NCBI GenBank assembly: GCA_030427985.1
Contig: JAUIBH010000013.1
Location: forward strand, 1-60,653
Direction of reading: 5' to 3'
DNA length: 60,653 nucleotides
Source of the DNA: Bacteroidia bacterium
Lineage (GTDB): Bacteria > Bacteroidota > Bacteroidia > Flavobacteriales > Flavobacteriaceae
Positions 53,266 to 60,653 of this stretch are shown here, piece after piece. Position numbers and translations under genes: made by a program. The notes under the pieces are model-generated. The model saw nothing but the letters and a program-made list of their open reading frames with translations, was not told the DNA's origin and made no database searches. Positions within the stretch are counted from its first letter, which is position 1. Every line of letters begins with the position of its first letter.

Positions 53266-53435
53266 CTGAAATAATTGAAGGTTTCATTGTAGTCATCCTC
53301 AGGAAAAATCTGTGGATTTCCGGTTTTTAGTCCCATGGAATGCCTGTTCCTTTCAAAAGGAATCCAAAATTTTTCACTTTTCAATCCAAATATTTGAGAA
53401 TTCTGCCACCAATTCCAGAAATATTGAGATTATTC

Positions 53436-53443
53436 TATCTTTA
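53436..53443 (+). promoter_or_regulatory. TATCTTTA -7-like box for the AGE epimerase gene
   Basis: TATCTTTA differs from TAnnTTTG in its last base and lies 23 bases before the ATG at 53467. It overlaps the region just ahead of an in-frame GTG at 53446, favouring the ATG. Confidence 0.35.
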
Positions 53444-53466
53444 ATGTGCACATATCAACTATACCC

Positions 53467-54822
53467 ATGAAAAACAGCTGGACGCTTTCTTTTTTGTTAA
53501 TCGCACTACTTAGCGGATGTTCAACTAAAGAAAAAAAAGACAATCCCAATGAAAATCTTATCGCAGCGCTGGAAACTGCCGCCTACGAACAGCTTTTGGA
53601 TAAATGGTATCCTTTGGCCGTGGACACGGTTGACGGCGGATTTTACAGCGAACTTACGTATGATTTTAAGGTAGGTAAAAATCAAAATAAAATGATTGTT
53701 ACCCAAGCCAGACATGTTTGGACTAACGCCGTGGCTGCAGAACACAAACCTGAACGAAAAGAAGAGTACCTTGCCAATGCCAAGCACGGATTTCAATTTT
53801 TACGGGATCACATGTGGGATGAGGTCAATGGTGGTTTCCATACGATGGTCACAAAAGAAGGGGAACCCAAGGAAGGTACCAAAACAGCCTATGGAAACTC
53901 TTTTGCCATTTACGGGTTGGCTGCCTATTACCGTACTTCCAAAAATAAAGAGGCGCTGGATTTGGCCAAAAAAACGTTCAACTGGTTGGAAGAAGGCAGC
54001 CATGATAGTATTCACAAGGGGTATTACCAAACCCTAAATATTGATGGCACACCGATTGAAAGAACGGAGGATACACCCACAAGCTCCAATTTAGGATACA
54101 AAGATTACAACAGTTCCATTCACTTGTTGGAAGCGTTGACCACCTTATATGAGGTTTGGCCCGATGCCATTGTGGAAGAACGTGTCAAGGAAATGTTGAC
54201 CCTGATTCGGGATACCTTCACTCTGGAAAAAGGGTATATGCACCTGTATTTTAAGGGGGACTGGACACCTGTAACCTTTAAAGATGCCCCAAGGGATACC
54301 ATCCTAGCCCATTTTTATCAGGATCATGTTACTTTCGGGCATGATGTAGAAACCGCATTTCTGATGTTGGAAGCATCAGAGGTTCTTGGCAATTGGCAAC
54401 ATGAAAAAACCCTGATAAAAGGCAAAAAGATGGTGGACCACTCCCTAAAAAATGGATGGGACAACGAGTTGGGCGGATTCTATGATGGTGGGTATTATTT
54501 TAAAGGTGAGGATTCCATCACCATTGTAAATCACCATAAAAATTGGTGGACCCAAGCTGAGGGATTGAACAGTTTATTGCTGATGGATTCTTATTACCCA
54601 GACGATCCCATGGCCTATCGAGCCAATTTTGACAAACTTTGGGAATACACCAACGAGTATCTTATGGACAAGGAGCATGGAGGTTGGTATGCATGGGGAC
54701 AAGATACCCGACCAGAAACCAAAAACGACCCCAAAGGCCATATTTGGAAAAGTGCGTATCATAATTATAGAGCTTTGGCCACTTGTATAGAAACTTTGGA
54801 AAAGGGTCATAAAACTGAGTGA
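53467..54822 (+). CDS. AGE-family epimerase lipoprotein (cellobiose/mannobiose 2-epimerase-like)
   Basis: This 451-residue (alpha/alpha)6-barrel protein is of the N-acylglucosamine/cellobiose 2-epimerase family and would epimerise the reducing sugar of a disaccharide. A lipoprotein signal (LLIALLSGC, Cys about 17) places it outside the cytoplasm, unusual for AGE enzymes, which are mostly cytosolic. Active-site motifs are TQARHVWTNAV, FGHDVETAFL, NWWTQAEGLN and WKSAYHNYRA (His/Glu pairs). The start at 53467 is chosen because it begins the signal peptide. The stop overlaps a tRNA-Arg 3' fragment. Confidence 0.87.
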   Translation: MKNSWTLSFLLIALLSGCSTKEKKDNPNENLIAALETAAYEQLLDKWYPLAVDTVDGGFYSELTYDFKVGKNQNKMIVTQARHVWTNAVAAEHKPERKEEYLANAKHGFQFLRDHMWDEVNGGFHTMVTKEGEPKEGTKTAYGNSFAIYGLAAYYRTSKNKEALDLAKKTFNWLEEGSHDSIHKGYYQTLNIDGTPIERTEDTPTSSNLGYKDYNSSIHLLEALTTLYEVWPDAIVEERVKEMLTLIRDTFTLEKGYMHLYFKGDWTPVTFKDAPRDTILAHFYQDHVTFGHDVETAFLMLEASEVLGNWQHEKTLIKGKKMVDHSLKNGWDNELGGFYDGGYYFKGEDSITIVNHHKNWWTQAEGLNSLLLMDSYYPDDPMAYRANFDKLWEYTNEYLMDKEHGGWYAWGQDTRPETKNDPKGHIWKSAYHNYRALATCIETLEKGHKTE

Positions 54823-54837
54823 CCCAAGGAGGATTCG
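54819..54837 (-). pseudogene. tRNA-Arg 3'-end fragment
   Basis: These 19 bases repeat the T-arm/acceptor 3' end of the intact tRNA-Arg at 54935 with one mismatch (GTGACCCAAGGAGGATTCG against GTGACCCAGGGAGGATTCG on the + strand). They begin inside the stop codon region of the epimerase gene. This could be an att-like remnant of integration or part of a broken tandem tRNA copy. Confidence 0.65.
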
Positions 54838-54889
54838 CTTCGCGCTTCCAGACAAAGCTCCGCTTTGAAAATTGAAAACGCCAAAAATC

Positions 54890-54923
54890 AAAAAAGCAAG
54901 CTTTATAATTTTGCTTGCTTTTC
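54890..54923 (-). terminator. Intrinsic terminator of tRNA-Arg
   Basis: On the minus strand AAAAGCAAGC pairs with GCTTGCTTTT followed by a T run, just past the tRNA 3' end. Confidence 0.8.
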
Positions 54924-54934
54924 CGATTTATTCG

Positions 54935-55008
54935 TGACCCAGGGAGGATTCGAACCCCCAACCCTCAGAGCCGAAATCTGATATTCTATCCAGTTGAACT
55001 ACTGGGCC
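54935..55008 (-). tRNA. tRNA-Arg (anticodon UCG)
   Basis: This is a 74-base cloverleaf on the minus strand. The acceptor stem GGCCCAG pairs with CTGGGTC (one G·U) and the D-arm has GTTCAACTGGATAGAA. The anticodon stem TCAGA/TCTGA encloses the loop TTTCGGC with anticodon TCG. The T-arm has GGTTCGAATCC. CCA is not encoded (GTC-A-CGA). It reads Arg CGA and, by wobble, neighbouring codons. Confidence 0.93.
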
Positions 55009-55076
55009 ATATTTAACTCCTGAAAATGCAGGAGACACATTTTTTTGCTTTACGCTCAGACCGAAATCTGATATTC

Positions 55077-55095
55077 CCTGCCTGCGGCAGGCAAG
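55077..55095. repeat. GC-rich palindrome CCTGCCTGCGGCAGGCAAG
   Basis: The core GCCTGCGGCAGGC is nearly self-complementary. Its boundaries are exact: the tRNA sequence continues on both sides without loss. It is related to the CCTGC...CAGG block nested in the repeat at 5665-5690. Confidence 0.7.
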
Positions 55096-55108
55096 TATCC
55101 AGTTGAAC

Positions 55109-55140
55109 CCCGCCCGTACCGAACGGCACGTTCGGGCAGG
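55109..55140. repeat. GC-rich palindrome CCCGCCCG...CGGGCAGG
   Basis: This 32-base insert in the tRNA-Arg copy has CCGAACG and CGTTCGG arms and outer CCCGCC/GGGCAGG ends. As with its neighbour, tRNA sequence resumes precisely on both sides. Confidence 0.7.
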
Positions 55141-55158
55141 TACTGGGCCTTATGTACT

Positions 55159-55608
55159 TTACGAACTCAATTTTGCCTTTACAATACTGGAAATGGTTTT
55201 TCCATCAGCTTGACCAGCCAATTCTTTGGAGACAATGCCCATGACCTTTCCCATATCCTGCATTCCAGAAGCGCCGATGGAATCGATGGTCTGTACAACC
55301 ACTTTTTCTATCTCTTCTTCCGTAAGCTGCTCTGGCAAAAACTTTTCAATGACTGCTACTTGAGCCAATTCAGGCTCGGCCAAATCTTCGCGGCCTTGCT
55401 GCTGATAAATTGCGGCACTGTCCTTGCGCTGTTTTACCAGCTTTTGAACCAATTTCACCTCATCTTCTTCAGACAGTTCGGTGCCCACTTTTTCGGTCTT
55501 TGCCAACAAAATGGCAGATTTAATGGCTCGCAACGATTCCAAGGCGACTGAGTCCTTTGCTTTCATTGCGGCTTTCATTTCGGCCATCACTTTTTCCTGC
55601 AAATCCAT
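55159..55608 (-). CDS. yqeY: GatB/YqeY domain protein
   Basis: This 149-residue protein of the YqeY family shares the helical tail domain of GatB, the tRNA-dependent amidotransferase subunit. It may bind tRNA, but its role is not established. Family marks are MKAAMKAKDSVALESLRAIKSAI, KLVKQRKDSAAIYQQQGR and LPEQLTEEEIE, ending MGIVSKELAGQADGKTIS. It follows ftsZ after a terminator, and the tRNA-Arg remnants lie just downstream. Confidence 0.95.
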   Translation of the reverse strand: MDLQEKVMAEMKAAMKAKDSVALESLRAIKSAILLAKTEKVGTELSEEDEVKLVQKLVKQRKDSAAIYQQQGREDLAEPELAQVAVIEKFLPEQLTEEEIEKVVVQTIDSIGASGMQDMGKVMGIVSKELAGQADGKTISSIVKAKLSS

Positions 55609-55634
55609 TTCTGAATATTTTGGGCTGCGAAGAT

Positions 55635-55671
55635 AAAAAATAAACCCGAAAGTCTCTTAACAATCGGGCTT
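55635..55671 (-). terminator. Intrinsic terminator of ftsZ
   Basis: On the minus strand AAGCCCGA pairs with TCGGGTTT across a 14-base loop, followed by ATTTTTTAT. It lies 40 bases past the ftsZ stop and just before yqeY. Confidence 0.7.
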
Positions 55672-55710
55672 ATGCTTTCCATTAAAAAATGGATTTCAAT
55701 TTAAACACTA

Positions 55711-57705
55711 CTAATCAACATTATCGTGTAAAAAAGAGTTGTTGGAACGCAATTGTAAATCATCGTTGCTGTCCTCACTCAATGTAGTCCTAGATACTTT
55801 TTGCTCTTTGGGAACGTCGTTTAAATCCACGCCTTGGCGCTTGTATGCAGGTTGCTTCTCTATCTCGTCAATACTATTCCTGTTGTTTTGGAACTTGTAG
55901 TTGAAATTTTTCAATTTTTTGCGGCGCTCATCGGCGCGTTCTTTCAACAATTCACTAATGGAACTATTGAAAGGATTTACATTATTGGAATCCCCGTCAC
56001 CTTCTTTGGAAGCTTCCATTTTGATGGTCTTTTTCTCAAAGACCAACTCATTTTCCACCAATTTAGGCTCATGGGTCTCTGCTTTTGACTTTGCCCCGGT
56101 AAGCTTGTTCTCCAACTCCATGTACTCTTCCAAATTGTATCGGGTCTCTCCTTCCTTCTTATATTCCAAAACAGGCTTCACCTCTACATATTCGTTGACA
56201 TCAACATCGCCTATACCATCATCTAAATTAAAGGTAACGGTGTGTTCTTTTTCATCTTCCTCCTCTTCAACTTCATTGTTCAAGGGCATATCAAAGCTTA
56301 AGGTAAATTGATCTTCCTTTTCCTTTGGTGAAACAACTTCTGGATCCACTACCTCAATATCATTGATGATGTTCTTGGCTTCAATGATGATGAAATCATC
56401 TTCAACATATTCTGGAACAACTTCCTCGTAGAACACATTGAAATTTCTGATGTAACTGGTTGTTGGGATGAGATCTGTCTCAGGCTCCTCTATCTTATTT
56501 GGTTGCGCCTGAGCCTTAGGTTTTACCTCTTGTTTTTCTTCTTCAGGAGTTTCCAAAGTGTGCTTCACTATGGTAGGCTCCTGTGGTTGAACAGGTTCCT
56601 TTTCAATTTTCACTTCTTGAACCGATGTTGCTTCGGGTGTCAAATCTTGCTCCGCAGTCTGCTCGTCTTCCAAAGTGTAAAATACCTTTTTGGATTCGGT
56701 GTTGACAATGTTATCTTGTTGGTCCACATTGAATCCCGTAGCAATTACGGTAACCGCAATGGCTTCGCCCAAACTTTCATCTTCACCTACACCCATAATG
56801 ATATTGGCACCGTGGCCAGCCTCAATCTGAATATGGTCATTGATTTCCCCAATCTCATCGATAGTGATTTCTTGCGACCCTGAAACAATCAAAAGCAACA
56901 CATTCTTCGCTCCATTGATTTTGTTGTCGTTCAATAAGGGCGAATCCAAGGCCTTCATGATGGCCTCATTGGCCCTTGCAGAACCCGTTGCAGTTGCAGA
57001 ACCCATAATGGCGGTTCCACTATTGGAAAGCACCGTTTTGGCATCCCTAAGGTCAATATTTTGTGTGTAGTGATGTGTAATTACCTCTGCTATTCCCCGT
57101 GCAGCAGTGGCCAAAACTTCATCCGCTTTTGAGAATCCAGCCTTAAACCCAAGATTGCCGTAGACTTCCCGTAGTTTGTTGTTGTTGATGACAATCAAAG
57201 AATCCACATTGGCACGCAATTTTTCTATCCCCAATTGCGCTTGTTTGTTTCGCATGGCGCCTTCAAACTGAAATGGAATGGTAACAATCCCCACGGTCAA
57301 CACATCCAGTTCCTTGGCAAGCTTGGCAATTACAGGAGCTGCACCCGTACCGGTTCCACCACCCATTCCAGCTGTGATAAAGGCCATTTTAGTGGTATGC
57401 TCCAACATCCCTTTGATGTCTTCCATGCTTTCCAAAGCGGCCTGTTCCCCAATCTCAGGATTTGCGCCTGCTCCCAACCCTTCGGTCAAGGATACCCCCA
57501 ATTGAATTTTATTGGGTACCGGGCTATTTTGTAGGGCTTGTGCGTCTGTGTTACAGATTACGAAGTCCACTCCATTGATTCCTGCTTGGAACATGTGATT
57601 GATGGCATTGCTTCCACCACCTCCAACTCCGATTACTTTTATTACGTTGCTCTTGTTCTTGGGCAAATCAAAAGCGATGTTATCAAATTCGGCGTTCTTA
57701 CTCAT
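55711..57705 (-). CDS. ftsZ: Cell division GTPase FtsZ with a long C-terminal extension
   Basis: FtsZ polymerises at midcell to build the division ring. The 664-residue protein has the tubulin-like GTPase core (about 1-330) with VIGVGGGGSNAIN and the signature GGGTGTG (115-121). A very long acidic linker (about 330-640), rich in Glu/Val and with several Pro/Gln stretches, follows; this is typical of Bacteroidota and far longer than in E. coli (383 residues total). The C-terminal peptide ends NNSFLHDNVD and probably binds FtsA. It lies 46 bases after ftsA. Confidence 0.97.
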   Translation of the reverse strand: MSKNAEFDNIAFDLPKNKSNVIKVIGVGGGGSNAINHMFQAGINGVDFVICNTDAQALQNSPVPNKIQLGVSLTEGLGAGANPEIGEQAALESMEDIKGMLEHTTKMAFITAGMGGGTGTGAAPVIAKLAKELDVLTVGIVTIPFQFEGAMRNKQAQLGIEKLRANVDSLIVINNNKLREVYGNLGFKAGFSKADEVLATAARGIAEVITHHYTQNIDLRDAKTVLSNSGTAIMGSATATGSARANEAIMKALDSPLLNDNKINGAKNVLLLIVSGSQEITIDEIGEINDHIQIEAGHGANIIMGVGEDESLGEAIAVTVIATGFNVDQQDNIVNTESKKVFYTLEDEQTAEQDLTPEATSVQEVKIEKEPVQPQEPTIVKHTLETPEEEKQEVKPKAQAQPNKIEEPETDLIPTTSYIRNFNVFYEEVVPEYVEDDFIIIEAKNIINDIEVVDPEVVSPKEKEDQFTLSFDMPLNNEVEEEEDEKEHTVTFNLDDGIGDVDVNEYVEVKPVLEYKKEGETRYNLEEYMELENKLTGAKSKAETHEPKLVENELVFEKKTIKMEASKEGDGDSNNVNPFNSSISELLKERADERRKKLKNFNYKFQNNRNSIDEIEKQPAYKRQGVDLNDVPKEQKVSRTTLSEDSNDDLQLRSNNSFLHDNVD

Positions 57706-57751
57706 AACGGTTGTGTTTCTTTTACGGGGTTATACTCTGCTTTGTATGGGG

Positions 57752-59080
57752 TTATTCTGCGTTATCCAAAAAATCCTTCAACTTCTCGGACCATTTGTCA
57801 AATATTGATTTTCGTTCTGTATCTGATTTCATGCTGGCTGGTCCTGACATTGATTCTTGACCCACCAACTCTTTTTCTTCTTCAGGAACTTGCTCCTCCT
57901 CATTTACGACTTGATTGCCAGTGGACTCCAACGCGTTCATTAAGAGACCTACTGCTGTTGCATAGAGCGGACTTGCCACTTCTTCATCTGAATCTCCTGC
58001 CAAATGCTCGTTAGGATAGCCAATACGGGTATCCATTCCGGTGATGTACTCCACCAGTTGCTTCAAATGCTTCAATTGGCTTCCACCTCCGGTCAATACA
58101 ATCCCTGCAATCAGTTTTTTCTTTTGCTCTTCGTGACCATAGTTCTTGATTTCCACATACACCTGTTCCACAATCTCTACCACTCGGGCGTGAATGATCT
58201 TGGAAAGGTTCTTCAATGTGATTTCTTTCGGCTCACGACCACGAAGTCCAGGAATGGAAACAATCTCGTTGTCCTTGTTTTCACCGGGCCATGCGGAACC
58301 AAATTTTATCTTGAGGAGTTCTGCTTGTTTTTCGATAATGGAACAGCCTTCTTTGATATCTTCAGTGATGACGTTACCTCCAAATGGGATAACAGCGGTA
58401 TGACGGATAATGCCATCTTTAAAAATGGCCAAATCGGTGGTACCACCTCCTATATCAATCAAGGCTACACCTGCCTCTTTTTCTTCTTGGCTTAACACAG
58501 CATCTGATGAGGCCAATGGTTCCAAAGTGATGTTACCCAAATCCAATCCGGCACTTTTAATGCACCTGCCAATGTTTTTGATGGACGAAACTTGCCCAAC
58601 CACTACGTGAAAATTGGCTTCCAATCGGCCACCGTACATCCCTTTGGGTTGTTTTATTTCGGTTTGACCATCCACCTTGTATTCTTGTGGCAATACATGA
58701 ATGATTTCCTCACCGGGAAGCATCACCAATTTGTAGACCTGGTTGCAAAGTCGATCTAAATCTTCATTGTTAATGACCTCTTCTGAATCCGGTCTGGTGA
58801 TATAATCGCTATGTTGTAGGCTGCGGATATGTTGTCCGGCGATGCCCACCACCACGGAGCCAATTTTTAAACCGGAATTGACTTCGGCTTGCTCCACGGC
58901 TTGCTGAATAGAGGAAATGGTCTGTGTAATATTGTTGACCACCCCACGGTGCACACCTAGACTTTTGGACTTTCCAGTTCCTAAAATCTCAATTTTTCCA
59001 TACTCATTTTCCCTACCAATGATTGCGACAATCTTGGTAGTTCCAATATCCAATCCAACTGAATAATTACCCTGTTCCAT
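57752..59080 (-). CDS. ftsA: Cell division protein FtsA
   Basis: FtsA is the actin-like membrane tether of FtsZ. The 442-residue protein has the phosphate-1 motif VGLDIGTTKIVAIIG, phosphate-2 VALIDIGGGTTDLAIF and adenosine-motif region GIVLTGGGSQLKHL. The 1C subdomain (SHMA) lies after residue ~85. The C-terminus carries an acidic linker and ends with FDKWSEKLKDFLDNAE, an amphipathic membrane-targeting helix. It is 3 bases after ftsQ. Confidence 0.97.
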   Translation of the reverse strand: MEQGNYSVGLDIGTTKIVAIIGRENEYGKIEILGTGKSKSLGVHRGVVNNITQTISSIQQAVEQAEVNSGLKIGSVVVGIAGQHIRSLQHSDYITRPDSEEVINNEDLDRLCNQVYKLVMLPGEEIIHVLPQEYKVDGQTEIKQPKGMYGGRLEANFHVVVGQVSSIKNIGRCIKSAGLDLGNITLEPLASSDAVLSQEEKEAGVALIDIGGGTTDLAIFKDGIIRHTAVIPFGGNVITEDIKEGCSIIEKQAELLKIKFGSAWPGENKDNEIVSIPGLRGREPKEITLKNLSKIIHARVVEIVEQVYVEIKNYGHEEQKKKLIAGIVLTGGGSQLKHLKQLVEYITGMDTRIGYPNEHLAGDSDEEVASPLYATAVGLLMNALESTGNQVVNEEEQVPEEEKELVGQESMSGPASMKSDTERKSIFDKWSEKLKDFLDNAE

Positions 59081-59083
59081 ACG

Positions 59084-59803
59084 TTATATTTTGGTGCAAA
59101 CCACTTGATTGTTGAACTCTAAACTCACTATTGCATAATCTGCCAAGGACAAATCCTTGGATGCCTTGGCGTAAAAAGCCATAAAATTTTTAAACTTCTC
59201 ATTGAGATTTTCCACTCCTCCCAAATTGACCACAAAGTTTTCCATTCGGAATCTTAGTTGGTATTTCCCTTCCTTCACAATGTGTATCCCAATGACGTTT
59301 TTCCGAAGAAAGTCGTCACCGTTGATATAGTTCAAAATAACATAAGCGTCCTCCAAGGTTTTTCCCGTAACCTCACCTGTGATGATCGGAACCCGGGCCG
59401 AATGGTGCTTTGACAAAGGCATGCGCTCTCCCAAATCATCCAAATAAAATTTAGAGATTCCCTCTACTCTCCCAATTGGTTTACGCTGAACAATCTTAGA
59501 GACAAGTTCTCCGTTTACAGTAAGATAGACTTGGGCGTTTTTTACCATAGCATTGGATTGGATTACCTCCTCTATGGTATTCAAAACTAACTGTTCTTTG
59601 CCCCTATTTTTTACCGGTCCGTAATTTTGTATTAACAATTTATTAACCGCGTCCTCAGTGATGTACAAGTTGTTGTCACCCACAAATTTAACGGTGATTC
59701 CATCCACTTTTTTCTGTTTGCTCCTATGATCTGCAAAGCCGTAAAGCCCCACCACAGCTACGGACAAGCAAACTAACTTTATGTAATCCCAATTAACTCG
59801 CAT
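59084..59803 (-). CDS. ftsQ: Cell division protein FtsQ/DivIB
   Basis: FtsQ is a bitopic division protein linking early and late divisome parts. The 239-residue protein has an N-terminal helix (about residues 7-21, LVCLSVAVVGLYGFA). The POTRA-like region (about 32-100) and beta domain follow (FYLDDLGERMPLSKHHSARVPIITGEV). The start at 59803 (MRVNWDYIKL) overlaps the murC end by 11 bases. An upstream in-frame ATG would lie deeper in murC. Sequence conservation is low, as usual, and position in the dcw cluster supports the call. Confidence 0.92.
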   Translation of the reverse strand: MRVNWDYIKLVCLSVAVVGLYGFADHRSKQKKVDGITVKFVGDNNLYITEDAVNKLLIQNYGPVKNRGKEQLVLNTIEEVIQSNAMVKNAQVYLTVNGELVSKIVQRKPIGRVEGISKFYLDDLGERMPLSKHHSARVPIITGEVTGKTLEDAYVILNYINGDDFLRKNVIGIHIVKEGKYQLRFRMENFVVNLGGVENLNEKFKNFMAFYAKASKDLSLADYAIVSLEFNNQVVCTKI

Positions 59804-60653
59804 ACGCCAATTCTTTTTTGATTTTTGGCACCTCCATTCCAATATCGCCGGCTCCTAGAGCTACCAAAACTCCAGTTTTACATTGTTTTATTTCTTCTAT
59901 TAATTTTGATTTGGGAATCAGTTTTTTGTGGGGGTTTTCTATTTTTTCCATTAGCCATTCCGAGCTAATTCCTTCTATCGGTTCCTCTCTGGCTGGATAT
60001 ATTTCTAGCATTAAAATCACATCAAATCGCGAAAGACTTTCGGCAAATTCATCTGCAAAATCCCTTGTGCGTGAAAACAAGTGGGGTTGAAAAATCACCG
60101 TAATCTTTTCACCGGGATGTACTTCGCGAATCGCTTGATACACCGCATCGATTTCTGCTGGATGATGGGCGTAATCATCGATAAAAGCAAAATCTTTTTC
60201 CTTGATTTGATACGAAAACCTGCGCTGCACTCCTTTAAAACTTGCTAAAGCCTCAGCAAGGCGGTGTGGTGGGCAGCCAGTTTGCACCGCCATCGCGAAA
60301 GCAGCTAATCCATTGAGCAAATTGTGCCTTCCGGGTTTGTTGAAACGCACCTGTTTCAACACCTCTGAAGGCGTTACTAAATCAAATACGTAGGTTCCAT
60401 GTTCAACTTCAATATGTTCAATTCGGTAATCCGAACCATCTTCTATTCCAAATGTGATGCCTTCCAGCGGTAGTCCTTTTTTCACAAAAAGTGTTCCGCC
60501 CGGTTTTATTTTTTCTGTAAAATCTTTAAACGATTGCTGCAATTCTTCTTTGGTGCCATATATATCCAAATGATCGGCATCCATGGAGGTAATACAGGCC
60601 ACATTTGGTGAAAGGCGCAAAAAGGAGCGGTCAAACTCATCTGCTTCCACCAC
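59793..60653 (-). CDS. murC: UDP-N-acetylmuramate--L-alanine ligase, 5' end beyond the window
   Basis: MurC adds L-alanine to UDP-MurNAc, the first peptide step of peptidoglycan synthesis, using ATP. Only the C-terminal 286 residues are present; the full enzyme is about 450. Visible are EADEFDRSFLRLSPN (Mur central domain), GRHNLLNGLAAFAMAV and DDYAHHPAEI with TVIFQPHLFSRT of the C-terminal domain. The ATP loop is outside. It overlaps ftsQ by 11 bases, the start of the division cluster seen here. Confidence 0.96.
   Translation of the reverse strand: MVEADEFDRSFLRLSPNVACITSMDADHLDIYGTKEELQQSFKDFTEKIKPGGTLFVKKGLPLEGITFGIEDGSDYRIEHIEVEHGTYVFDLVTPSEVLKQVRFNKPGRHNLLNGLAAFAMAVQTGCPPHRLAEALASFKGVQRRFSYQIKEKDFAFIDDYAHHPAEIDAVYQAIREVHPGEKITVIFQPHLFSRTRDFADEFAESLSRFDVILMLEIYPAREEPIEGISSEWLMEKIENPHKKLIPKSKLIEEIKQCKTGVLVALGAGDIGMEVPKIKKELAYAS

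Larger units (their letters stand above)
55055..55149 (-). pseudogene. tRNA-Arg 5'-half copy split by two palindromic repeats
   Basis: On the minus strand GGCCCAGTA, GTTCAACTGGATA and GAATATCAGATTTCGG match the intact tRNA-Arg in order. They are interrupted by 32 bases (55109-55140) and 19 bases (55077-55095) of GC-rich palindromes. The anticodon arm also lacks two bases (TTTCGG-TCTGAG), and the 3' half is missing. It lies 50 bases upstream of the functional gene in the same orientation. Confidence 0.8.

Noticed and set aside
54841..54890. A second tRNA downstream of the epimerase gene
   Set aside because: Only the 19-base 3' fragment resembles a tRNA. The following sequence cannot form a cloverleaf.

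Overview
The window is a chromosomal segment of a marine-type Flavobacteriaceae bacterium (Bacteroidota), probably near Muricauda/Allomuricauda/Flagellimonas. The genus is an inference from gene content and style. The family rests on type IX secretion genes (plug protein, PorT), a short primary sigma factor lacking region 1.1, TAnnTTTG-type -7 promoter boxes, a Na+-NQR operon, a lipidated TamA-like protein and small families typical of flavobacteria. No rRNA, CRISPR array, transposase or prophage was seen.

The first ~990 bases do not fit. They are GC-rich, carry a GntR-like palindrome and encode most of an alphaproteobacterial-type MFS transporter that stops abruptly at a GGGTAC...GTACCC inverted repeat. 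From there the sequence is AT-richer and flavobacterial. A chimeric contig end or contamination is more likely than transfer.

Layout: 1.2-5.7 kb holds a small DUF6747-like protein, an ankyrin protein, gpmI, map, a GxxExxY gene bracketed by inverted repeats and a methyltransferase. 5.7-13.5 kb (minus strand) is the Na+-NQR operon nqrABCDEF, followed by a small conserved gene and the flavin transferase apbE. The apbE signal-peptide region appears to carry an in-frame 186-bp hairpin-element insertion. 13.6-18.2 kb has the T9SS plug protein, a DUF3667 protein, apaG and pruA. 18.3-21.4 kb has a GlxA-type regulator followed by two exported enzymes (a DJ-1/PfpI protein and an alpha/beta hydrolase) that share one Cys-rich N-terminal domain. 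This is the best candidate for an undescribed system. 21.5-30.4 kb has a 39-aa basic protein, rsmG, a fatty-acid desaturase, an aspartate-type aminotransferase, trkH/trkA, menG/ubiE, porT and a TrmH methyltransferase. 30.5-40.4 kb carries core functions: tamL, fba, accD, rpsO, pnp, a PagL-like outer-membrane protein and the primary sigma factor.

40.5-46.0 kb (minus strand) is a four-gene sugar-acid operon (IlvD/Edd dehydratase, GntP permease, FAH-family dehydratase, 2-oxoglutarate-semialdehyde dehydrogenase) behind a perfect CTCAATCGATTGAG palindrome. 46.2-54.8 kb has a serine hydrolase lipoprotein, rpe, a YpdA-like reductase, an unknown protein, an SRPBCC protein, an ATP-grasp/NRDE/DinB-like operon, a YHS protein and an AGE-family epimerase lipoprotein. 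54.8-55.15 kb has one intact tRNA-Arg(UCG) flanked by tRNA debris, one piece of it split by two palindromic repeats. The end (minus strand) is the division cluster murC-ftsQ-ftsA-ftsZ followed by yqeY; murC runs off the window.

The genes connect in several ways. ApbE attaches FMN to the neighbouring NQR subunits. The plug protein and PorT serve type IX secretion. The sigma factor is the likely reader of the TAnnTTTG boxes found ahead of many genes here. Two palindromic repeat families (GTCAGTTCGAG...CTCGAAnTGAC and CCTGCC...GGCAGG) recur and have altered a coding start and a tRNA copy.
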